In this document: piece by piece, positions 58,401-64,000 of the stretch
Layout: the number at the start of each line of letters is the position of its first letter
Numbering within the stretch: the stretch's first letter is position 1
From: Neobittarella massiliensis (ex Bilen et al. 2018)
GTDB lineage: Bacteria; Bacillota; Clostridia; Oscillospirales; Ruminococcaceae
Direction of reading: 5' to 3'
DNA: 64,000 nucleotides
Assembly (NCBI RefSeq): GCF_900289145.1
Contig: NZ_OKQO01000010.1
Coordinates: forward strand, 1 to 64,000
The notes under the pieces: generated by a model
The model's database searches: none
The model's input: the letters and a program-made list of their open reading frames with translations, nothing else
Told to the model about the DNA's origin: nothing
Made by a program: the position numbers and the translations under genes

Positions 58401-59003
58401 CGACTCGATCTCGTCGACGATATCCTGCAACCGGGTGAGGTTCTCCTCGGCCCGGGCCAGTTTGCGCTCGGCCTCGGTCTTTTTGTAGCGGTATTTGGCG
58501 ATGCCGGCGGCCTCCTCGAAGATCTCGCGGCGCTCGTCGCTCTTGGCGGCCACGATCTCGGCGATGCGGCCCTGGCCGATAATGGAGTAGCCGTCTTTGC
58601 CCAGGCCGGTGTCCATAAACATCTCATGGATGTCTTTTAGGCGAACCATGGCGCCGTTTATGCGGTACTCGCTCTCGCCGGAGCGGTACAGCTTGCGGGT
58701 GACGGTGACCTCTGGCGCCTGGATGCCGGCCAGCTCGCCCTCCTGGTTGTCGATGACCAGCGACACCTGGGCAAAGCCCATAGCTCCCCGCTGCTGGGTG
58801 CCGCCGAAGATGACGTCCTGCATCTTGCTGCTGCGCAGGCTTTTGGTGGACTGCTCGCCCAGCACCCAGCGCATGGCGTCGGAGATGTTTGATTTGCCCG
58901 AGCCGTTGGGGCCCACTACCGCCGTAAGACCCCGCTCAAAGGTGAGCCGGGTCTTGTCGGGAAACGATTTAAAGCCGTATATCTCCAGTGCTTTTAAAAA
59001 CAA
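55437..59003 (-). CDS. smc: Chromosome segregation protein SMC
   Basis: 1188 residues, the full SMC length, from TTG 59003. The N-terminal head has IYGFKSFPDKT and Walker A GPNGSGKSN (about 32-40). Long coiled coils (about 170-500 and 680-1010) surround the hinge (about 520-670; GILGPVAQLLSVDSQYATAI near its start). The C-terminal head has the signature LSGGEQAFVAIAIYFAI and Walker B FCILDEIEAALDD. With ScpA and ScpB (not in this window) it organises the chromosome. It lies between the radical SAM gene (4 bases upstream) and ftsY. Confidence 0.97.
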   Translation of the reverse strand: MFLKALEIYGFKSFPDKTRLTFERGLTAVVGPNGSGKSNISDAMRWVLGEQSTKSLRSSKMQDVIFGGTQQRGAMGFAQVSLVIDNQEGELAGIQAPEVTVTRKLYRSGESEYRINGAMVRLKDIHEMFMDTGLGKDGYSIIGQGRIAEIVAAKSDERREIFEEAAGIAKYRYKKTEAERKLARAEENLTRLQDIVDEIESRLEPLHRQSEKASEYLDLAARRRQIEISLWVHTLNKSRQLLRQQEDKLLICQNDLQRLDGEIAQIDRAAEDAFMQKGAISRRIDDINGQIAAIREQMSQNEASALVLQNEKKHVSESIERYRAQMGDIGVQSAQKDRQIADQQALIEKSRQMAAEREQQAAKKEQALQALMSDNATVQSEIQQMADQLSQYALQLGEYRVKLHAAEDNRTRSASQLEQLQKNREQLQKDRQQAVEELEQVRRQLAETEEALQSAQNAGEGYAMKLRSRSDKHQKLVQELAELRAAGTDMQNKIKVLRDLKDNMEGFAYSVKKVSMAAKEGKLRGILGPVAQLLSVDSQYATAIEVALGGAAQHIVCTDEAAAKAGIRFLKETRGGRATFLPQTTIRPRSLNERGVEEADGFVGIASALVRCEADIAPIAQNILGKTVVAEDLDAAAAMAKRFGYRFRVVTLDGQVVNAGGSFTGGHLSKSAGVFSRQSELDKLSQRLQQTAESYRQKAAEEKALGEEVAKLTAIVDGAGSEKITFTQDKIRCEGELAKIEQYLQTADRQLAAIKDDGDRAAAYRQQLESEISELGAQQHETRQLHDELDEKLASLSGEAKAYTDRRQQIIDEITELKVQISGLQKDILVAGQEMVALSEQKLAGGRQKEQLQQQIESAEAQLGELEEQAQALAGQNDGLQASVEQCRLDIQAQVEARQALEQKETADRQHQRQLQTQKEELARELARLEERGRTMQQQYDQIIADLYDQYELSRSQAEEEARPVTDEREQNRQLASLKAKMRALGAVNVEAIEEYRAEKERYDFMTGQMTDVQESKEKLRQMIGSLTKEMIAIFSDNFKKIGDNFSRIFVDLFGGGSAGLVLTEPDNVLESGIEIQVSPPGKLVKSLQALSGGEQAFVAIAIYFAILTVHPSPFCILDEIEAALDDVNVAKYASYLRTMNDRTQFILITHRRGTMEESDVLYGVTMQEKGVSKLLKLDVSEIGSEYK

Positions 59004-59007
59004 GCTG

Positions 59008-60006
59008 TCACGTCCTTACGAGTTTGAGGGTAAAGGGGGGCACGCCGGGGTCGGGCACCGGGCGCAGCTGCCAGCCCTGTGCGGCAAAAAAGGCGCGGTT
59101 TTGCCCCCCGTGGCCGCACAGCCTGGATATCTGCGACGGGTGCACCGCCACCGCCACCCGGCCCGGCGGCACGTCTTTTAGGGCGCGCCCCAGCGCACGG
59201 GCGTAGATGCGGCTCTCGCAGAGCTCGCGAAAGGCCGGGTGCCAGGGGCCGGCGACCATGCCGCTGAGCAGCCCTTCGTCCCGGTGCAGGCCCACGCGGA
59301 TGACCGGTATGTGCCGGGCGTAAAACAGCTGTAGCAGCTGCGACACCTGCTCCACCGCCTGCTCGAGACTGGGGGGCAGGTAGTCACCGCGGCGGTACAG
59401 GTCGCACAGGGCGGTGCCCGCCATGACGATGGTGGGGTAAACGCGCACCGTATCTGGCTCTATTTTACAAAAACTCTGTGCGGTTTGCAAATCCTTTTGC
59501 GCGCTGCTGCCGTAAAGGCCGGTCATCATCTGCAGCCCCAGCTGCAGGCCCGCCTTTTTGATGGCGGCGCTGGCCTTTTTTACCTGGGCGGCGGTGTGGC
59601 CGCGGCGGTTTTTTGCCAGCACCTCGTCGTCCATACACTGGGCCCCCAGCTCGATGGCGGTGACTCCCCGCTCTTTGAGGTGGCGGCAGAGGGACTCGTC
59701 GAGACAGTCGGGCCGGGTGGAGATGCGGATGCCGGTAAAGGCGCCGCTCTGCAAAAAGGGCTGGGCGGCGTCTAGCAGCTGCTCGCGGTAGCGCGGGTCG
59801 ATGGCGGTGAAGCTGCCGCCGAAAAAGGCGATCTCACAGCTGCGGTCGGGCCTACCAGCCTGCCCGGCGGCGGCCTGCAGCAGCGCGCCCACCTGTGCGG
59901 GGGACGGGGCGCTCTGGTGGCCGGAGATGGACCGCTGGTTGCAAAAGGAGCACTGCTGCGGGCAGCCCAGGTGGGGGATGAACACGGCGACGTTGCCGTG
60001 TTTCAC
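59008..60006 (-). CDS. Radical SAM protein (Elp3/YhcC-like)
   Basis: 332 residues from GTG 60006, which overlaps the rnc stop (GTGA). The cluster motif CPQQCSFCNQ (about 15-24) is the CxxxCxxC site, followed by IAFFGGSFTAIDP, ISTRPDCLDE, IELGAQCMDDEVL, GLQMMTGLYG, and VRVYPTIVMAGTALCDLYRRG. These match the Elp3-related radical SAM group without the acetyltransferase domain, annotated in Firmicutes next to rnc and smc. The substrate is unknown, probably RNA or a small metabolite. Confidence 0.85.
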   Translation of the reverse strand: MKHGNVAVFIPHLGCPQQCSFCNQRSISGHQSAPSPAQVGALLQAAAGQAGRPDRSCEIAFFGGSFTAIDPRYREQLLDAAQPFLQSGAFTGIRISTRPDCLDESLCRHLKERGVTAIELGAQCMDDEVLAKNRRGHTAAQVKKASAAIKKAGLQLGLQMMTGLYGSSAQKDLQTAQSFCKIEPDTVRVYPTIVMAGTALCDLYRRGDYLPPSLEQAVEQVSQLLQLFYARHIPVIRVGLHRDEGLLSGMVAGPWHPAFRELCESRIYARALGRALKDVPPGRVAVAVHPSQISRLCGHGGQNRAFFAAQGWQLRPVPDPGVPPFTLKLVRT

Positions 60007-60683
60007 ACCTCGTACCCCATAAGGCGCAGCGCCTCTTTGGCGGCGTTTTGCTCGGCCACCTTTTTGCTGCGGCCGGTGGCGGTGGAGAACACGTTGGAAT
60101 TGAGGTGCACCTGTACGGTGAATACCTTGGCGTGGTCGGGGCCCTCCTCGCCGGCCAGCACGTACTGCAGCTGCTCCTCGGGGTTTTGCTGCACGATCTC
60201 CTGCAGCTGGGTCTTGTAGTCGACAAATGGTTTGTACTGCCGGTTGTTGATGAGGCTGCCCATATTGCGCAGGATAAAGGCGGAGGCCGCCTCCATGCCG
60301 CCGTCGAGATAGATGGCGGCGATGACCGCCTCGAAGGCGTCGGCCAGAATAGAGGGGCGGTCGCGGCCGCCGGACAGGTCCTCGCCCCGGCCCAGGTAGA
60401 GGAAATTGCCCAGGTGGATGGCCCGGGCCAGATCGCACAGCGACTTCTCGCACACCAGAGTGGCGCGGATGCGGGTGAGCTCCCCCTCGGGCAGGTCCTG
60501 CAGGTTTTTGAAGATGTAGTCGGACACCACGATCGAAAGCACCGCGTCGCCCAAAAATTCCAGCCGCTCGTTGTAGGGCACCTTGCCGCCCCGCTCGTTG
60601 GCAAACGACGAGTGGGTCAGGGCGGTGTGCAGCAGGTCGCGGTCTTTAAAGCTGTAGTGCAGGCTCTTTTCTAAACTCTCCAT
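60003..60683 (-). CDS. rnc: Ribonuclease III
   Basis: 226 residues. The nuclease signature NERLEFLGDAVLSIVVSDY (about 38-56) and DAFEAVIAAIYLDGG (about 113-127, with the catalytic Asp and Glu) are intact, and the C-terminal dsRNA-binding domain runs from DYKTQLQEIVQQ to VAEQNAAKEALRLMG. It processes rRNA and mRNA. The usual acpP gene between plsX and rnc is missing here: only 25 bases separate the two. Confidence 0.96.
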   Translation of the reverse strand: MESLEKSLHYSFKDRDLLHTALTHSSFANERGGKVPYNERLEFLGDAVLSIVVSDYIFKNLQDLPEGELTRIRATLVCEKSLCDLARAIHLGNFLYLGRGEDLSGGRDRPSILADAFEAVIAAIYLDGGMEAASAFILRNMGSLINNRQYKPFVDYKTQLQEIVQQNPEEQLQYVLAGEEGPDHAKVFTVQVHLNSNVFSTATGRSKKVAEQNAAKEALRLMGYEV

Positions 60684-60708
60684 GTCTTTTTATTCACTTC
60701 TCCCCGTG

Positions 60709-61737
60709 CTACTGTTCTTGGGCGCCGGCGCGCTGTTTTAATTGGCTGTTGAGCTGCGTCATAGCCTGTTCGGTGGTCTCGACCACCCGGTTTTCTACCA
60801 TGGATACCGCCTGGCGGATGGCGTTTTGGAAGGCCTCGGCGTCGGAGCTGCCGTGGGCCTTGATGACCGGTCTCGTGAGGCCCAGCAGCGGTGCACCGCC
60901 GGACTTTTTGTAGTCGAGCTTTTGCTTAAAGCTCTTTAGGCTGCCCGACAGGGTGAGCGCCCCCATCTTGGTGAGCAGGTTTTTAAACAGCACCTGCTTG
61001 AGCTCGCCGACGAACATCTTAGCCAGCCCCTCGGTGAGCTTGAGCATGACGTTGCCGGTAAAGCCGTCGCAGACCACCACGTCGGCACAGCCCAGCGGCA
61101 CATCGCGCACCTCGGCGTTGCCGATAAAGTGTATGGGCGCGTCTTTGAGCAGTGCCAGCGCCTGGCGCTGCAGGTCGGTGCCTTTGTGCTCCTCGGTGCC
61201 GATGTTGGCAATGCCCACCCGGGGCTCTTTGACCCCCACGATCTTCTCCATATAGGCGCTGCCCATCACCGCGAACTGGGCCAGCATCTCGGGCCGGCAG
61301 TCGGCGTTGGCGCCCACATCCAAAAGCAGGTAGTTGCCGGTGGCGCTGGGGATGAGGGCGGTCAGCGCCGCCCGCTTGACCCCCTTGATGCGCTTGACGA
61401 TCATGGTGGCGCCCACCACCAGCGCGCCGGTGTTGCCGCCGGAGACGAAGGCGTCGCCTTCCCCCTGATGTAAAAGGCGCAGCCCCTCGGCCATAGAGCA
61501 GTCGCTCAGGCGCTTGAGCACGTCGGTGGGCTCGTCTTCCATGGTGATGGCGGTGGGGGCGTGGTGCAGGTCGATGCCGTCTAAGGATACGCCCAGCTGG
61601 CCGGCCCGGTGGGCGATGGCCGCGCTGTCGCCCACCAGCGTGAGCTCGATGGGGTACTGATCTTTGGCCAGTCTGGCGGCCTTGATGGCCTCGTCGGGGG
61701 TGTTGTCGCCGCCGTAGGCGTCAAAGAGTATGCGCAT
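60709..61737 (-). CDS. plsX: Phosphate acyltransferase PlsX
   Basis: 342 residues. MRILFDAYGGDNTPDEAIKA at the start, then LVGDSAAIAHRAGQL, GEGDAFVSGGNTGALVVGAT and NIGTEEHKGTDLQRQAL, PLGCADVVVCDGFTGNVMLK near the middle and GLTRPVIKAHGSSDAEAF at the end are PlsX landmarks. It makes acyl phosphate from acyl-ACP for phospholipid synthesis. The gene stands between trmFO and rnc, with 56 and 25 bases of spacing. Confidence 0.96.
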   Translation of the reverse strand: MRILFDAYGGDNTPDEAIKAARLAKDQYPIELTLVGDSAAIAHRAGQLGVSLDGIDLHHAPTAITMEDEPTDVLKRLSDCSMAEGLRLLHQGEGDAFVSGGNTGALVVGATMIVKRIKGVKRAALTALIPSATGNYLLLDVGANADCRPEMLAQFAVMGSAYMEKIVGVKEPRVGIANIGTEEHKGTDLQRQALALLKDAPIHFIGNAEVRDVPLGCADVVVCDGFTGNVMLKLTEGLAKMFVGELKQVLFKNLLTKMGALTLSGSLKSFKQKLDYKKSGGAPLLGLTRPVIKAHGSSDAEAFQNAIRQAVSMVENRVVETTEQAMTQLNSQLKQRAGAQEQ

Positions 61738-61793
61738 AGGTCAAAACCCTCTCTTTCTAAACGAAAAGCAGTGGCCGGCCGGTAGGCCCGGGC

Positions 61794-63113
61794 TCACCAC
61801 CCATTTTGGTACAGATAGCGGTGCAGGCTGTCAAGCGCCTTTTGGGCCAGCGCCAGGTAGCGCTCCTTTTTGCCCTTTATGCGCTCTGCCAGCGGCGGCA
61901 GCACGCCCATATTGCTGCCCATGGGCTGAAAGTCGCTGGTGTAGGGGTCGCTGATATAGCCCACCAGCGCCCCCAGCATGGTGTCGCGGGGCAGGGTGAG
62001 GAGCGGCTGCCCTGCGGCCAGCCGGGCGGCGTTTTGCCCGGCTAAAATGCCGCCGGCAGCGCTCTCGATATAGCCCTCGGTGCCGGTGATCTGACCGGCA
62101 AAAAACACCTTGGGATACGCGCGCAGGTTTAGGGTGGGCCCGAGCAGCTTGGGGGCGTTTAAAAAGGTGTTGCGGTGCATGACCCCATAGCGCATAAAGC
62201 GGGCGCTCTGCAGGCCGGGGATCAGCGAGAACACCCGCTTTTGCTCGCCGAACTTTAAGTTGGTCTGAAAGCCCACCAGGTTGTAGAGGGTGCCGGCGCG
62301 GTTTTCTTTGCGCAGCTGCACCACCGCCCAGGGGCGGTGGCCGGTGGCCGGGTCGCGCAGGCCCACCGGTTTTAGGGGGCCAAAGCGCAGCGTGTCGGGG
62401 CCGCGGGCGGCCATCACCTCTACCGGCATACAGCCCTCGTATACCTGGCGGCCGTCAAAGTCGTGCTGGGGGGCGCGCTCGGCGGTGAGCAGCGCCTGCA
62501 CAAAGGCCTCGTACTCGGGCTTATTCATGGGGCAGTTCAGGTAGTCGGCGTCGCCCCGGCCATAGCGGGCGGCGGCAAACACCCGGCTGTAGTCTAAGCT
62601 GTCGGCGGCCACGATGGGAGCCGCGGCGTCGAAAAAGCTGAGGTACTCCTCCCCCAGCAGCGCCCCGATAGCCGCCGACAGCCGGTCGCTGGTCAGCGGG
62701 CCGGTGGCCACCACCGTGATCTCGTCGGGGTCGATGGAGGTGACCTCCTCTTCTCGCACGGTGATGTATGGGTGTGCGCGCACCCGGCGGGTGATGTAGT
62801 CGGAAAACTGCTCTCTGTCCACCGCCAGCGCGCCGCCGGCGGGCACCTGGGTGGCCCGGGCGGCCTGACAGACCACCGAGCCGAACTGGCGCATCTCCTC
62901 TTTGAGCAGGCCGGCGGCGCTCTCCAGCCGGTCGGCCTTGAGCGAGTTGGAGCAGACCAGCTCGGCAAAGCCGGGGTAGTGGTGGGCGGGGCTATACTGG
63001 GCCGGTTTTTGCTCGTACAGCGCGACGGGGATGCCGCGGCCGGCGATCTGCAGCGCCGCCTCGCACCCGGCCAGCCCGGCGCCGATGACTTTTACAGTAG
63101 ATTTTGGTGACAT
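61794..63113 (-). CDS. trmFO: Folate-dependent tRNA (uracil-5-)-methyltransferase TrmFO
   Basis: 439 residues, as expected. The FAD-binding VIGAGLAGCEAALQIAGRG (10-28) opens the chain, ELVCSNSLKADRLE follows, and TGPLTSDRLS, GCMPVEVMAARG, GFQTNLKFGEQKRVF and the late FFAGQITGTEGYIESAAGG complete the family pattern. It methylates U54 of tRNA with methylene-tetrahydrofolate, linking to the folate pathway that metF also uses. It follows topA by 65 bases. Confidence 0.97.
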   Translation of the reverse strand: MSPKSTVKVIGAGLAGCEAALQIAGRGIPVALYEQKPAQYSPAHHYPGFAELVCSNSLKADRLESAAGLLKEEMRQFGSVVCQAARATQVPAGGALAVDREQFSDYITRRVRAHPYITVREEEVTSIDPDEITVVATGPLTSDRLSAAIGALLGEEYLSFFDAAAPIVAADSLDYSRVFAAARYGRGDADYLNCPMNKPEYEAFVQALLTAERAPQHDFDGRQVYEGCMPVEVMAARGPDTLRFGPLKPVGLRDPATGHRPWAVVQLRKENRAGTLYNLVGFQTNLKFGEQKRVFSLIPGLQSARFMRYGVMHRNTFLNAPKLLGPTLNLRAYPKVFFAGQITGTEGYIESAAGGILAGQNAARLAAGQPLLTLPRDTMLGALVGYISDPYTSDFQPMGSNMGVLPPLAERIKGKKERYLALAQKALDSLHRYLYQNGW

Positions 63114-63178
63114 GGTCCTCCTGCCGATACTCGGGTCGCTTCAGTGGAGATCGGGTGCGCGGCAGTGCGCGCCCCTGT

Positions 63179-64000
63179 CTATTTTACGTAGCCACAGCCC
63201 TCTTTGAGGCAGTGGATCATGGCATCTTTGCCGGTCTTTTTAAACAGCGTGCTGCCGCACTGGGGGCAGATCTCGGCCAGCGGCTCGTCCCAGGTCATGA
63301 ACGAACAGGTGGGGTTTTTTTCACAGCCGAAAAATTTGCGGCCCCGTTTTGACTTTTTCTCGAGCATCTTGCCGCCGCAGACCGGGCACTTGCCGGGGGT
63401 CTCGACGGTGATGGCCTTGGTGTTTTTGCACTCGGGAAAGCCCGGGCAGGCCAAGAATTTGCCGTAGCGGCCGGTCTTGATGACCATCTTGCGGCCGCAC
63501 AGCTCGCAGACGATGTCGGTCTCCTCGTCGGGGATCTTGATCCGGGTGCCCTCCATCGCCTTTTCGGCGTTTTGCAGCGTGCGGTCGAACTGGTCGTAGA
63601 AGTGGTGCAGGGTGGCCACCCAATCGGCTTTTCCCTCCTCGATCTTGTCCAGGTCGTCCTCCAGCCCGGCGGTAAAGCCCACATCCACGATGCTGTCGAA
63701 GTGCTCTTTGAGCAGCTCGGTGGTGATCTCGCCCAGCTGGGTGGGGGCCAGCGCCTTGGCCTGGCGCTCCACGTAGCCGCGGCTCAAGATCGTGGTGATG
63801 GTGGGGGCGTAGGTGCTGGGGCGGCCGATGCCGTTTTCCTCCATGGCCTTGATGAGGGTGGCCTCGGTGTAGCGCGGCGGCGGCTCGGTAAAGTGCTGGG
63901 CACCCTGCACCTTGTCGGTGAGGATCGCCGAGTCCTCCTTGATGGGCGGCAGCGACTTCTCGTCCTCCTCCTGGGTGTCTTTGCCCTCGATATACACCTT
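63179..64000 (-). CDS. topA: DNA topoisomerase I, C-terminal part (runs off the window end)
   Basis: The frame is open at base 64000, so only the last 273 residues are visible; the toprim domain and active-site Tyr lie outside. YTEATLIKAMEENGIGRPST (split) and YAPTITTILSRGYV are the conserved segment after the catalytic tyrosine. Three C4 zinc ribbons follow: CELCGRKMVIKTGRYGKFLAC..C, CPVCGGKMLEKKSKRGRKFF..C and CPQCGSTLFKKTGKDAMIHC (each with a second Cys pair). It relaxes negative supercoils and heads the operon that runs to ftsY. Confidence 0.96.
   Translation of the reverse strand, partial: KVYIEGKDTQEEDEKSLPPIKEDSAILTDKVQGAQHFTEPPPRYTEATLIKAMEENGIGRPSTYAPTITTILSRGYVERQAKALAPTQLGEITTELLKEHFDSIVDVGFTAGLEDDLDKIEEGKADWVATLHHFYDQFDRTLQNAEKAMEGTRIKIPDEETDIVCELCGRKMVIKTGRYGKFLACPGFPECKNTKAITVETPGKCPVCGGKMLEKKSKRGRKFFGCEKNPTCSFMTWDEPLAEICPQCGSTLFKKTGKDAMIHCLKEGCGYVK

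Overview
The window looks like a chromosomal piece of a G+C-rich, low-motility-type Clostridium relative (class Clostridia, probably Oscillospirales; the family cannot be fixed from sequence reading alone). The reasons are the Firmicute-type gene sets: rdgB-yhbY-nadD-yqeK-LCP-rsfS-leuS, topA-trmFO-plsX-rnc-smc-ftsY, yqeG-aroQ-pepQ/P-efp, an ECF transporter S component, an ABC-F protein of the YkpA type, a CD1247-domain protein, rpsU, purine-rich ribosome binding sites, and sigma-A promoters, several with an extended -10 (TGn). No rRNA, tRNA, CRISPR array, transposase or prophage module was found.

Layout. 1-3.8 kb: end of a zinc-ribbon protein gene, an unusual coaX with a vitamin-type ECF S component, an orphan serine recombinase and a small unknown protein. 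3.9-9.4 kb: a TetR-controlled ABC exporter, a NUDIX hydrolase, a flavodoxin-ferredoxin protein, a conserved unknown protein behind a strong promoter with a palindromic operator, and an MBL-fold hydrolase. 9.5-14.3 kb: a class I glutamine amidotransferase-like hydrolase and a metF / reactivation-domain / metH operon in which B12-dependent methionine synthase is split in two. 14.6-20.3 kb: a plus-strand cluster of nitrilase, two SIS-domain proteins, a PfkB-like kinase lacking the usual catalytic Asp, and a phosphofructokinase; this is the best candidate here for an undescribed metabolic pathway. 20.4-31.8 kb: assorted minus-strand housekeeping genes (cca, exonuclease III, ABC-F) mixed with accessory genes, including a regulator that fuses a BTAD activator to a degenerate GGDEF-like domain, a truncated Nim-like protein, and a MarR-cyclase pair. 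31.9-36.4 kb: a membrane transporter with two paralogous metal-dependent amidohydrolases and a small DUF6506-like protein, apparently one import-and-hydrolyse unit. 36.7-37.2 kb: a G-rich array of about 40-bp degenerate repeats. 37.4-46 kb: GtrA, GrpB, CD1247 protein, efp, a peptidase, aroQ, two base-excision-repair-like genes, yqeG, and a large secreted surface protein preceded by a 15-bp inverted repeat enclosing 90 bp. 46.7-53.2 kb: rpsU, then the leuS/rsfS/LCP/yqeK/nadD/yhbY/rdgB operon. 53.4-54.2 kb: eight head-to-tail copies of a 109-110-bp repeat, with no gene. 54.4-64 kb: ftsY, smc, a radical SAM protein, rnc, plsX, trmFO and the C-terminal part of topA, all closely packed on the minus strand.

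Non-coding sequence is unusually structured: two large tandem arrays, four or more short arrays with a 7-bp period scattered between genes, many perfect terminators, and an ABC-F leader with mutually exclusive hairpins. Gene names rest on motif recognition by eye; no database search was run.
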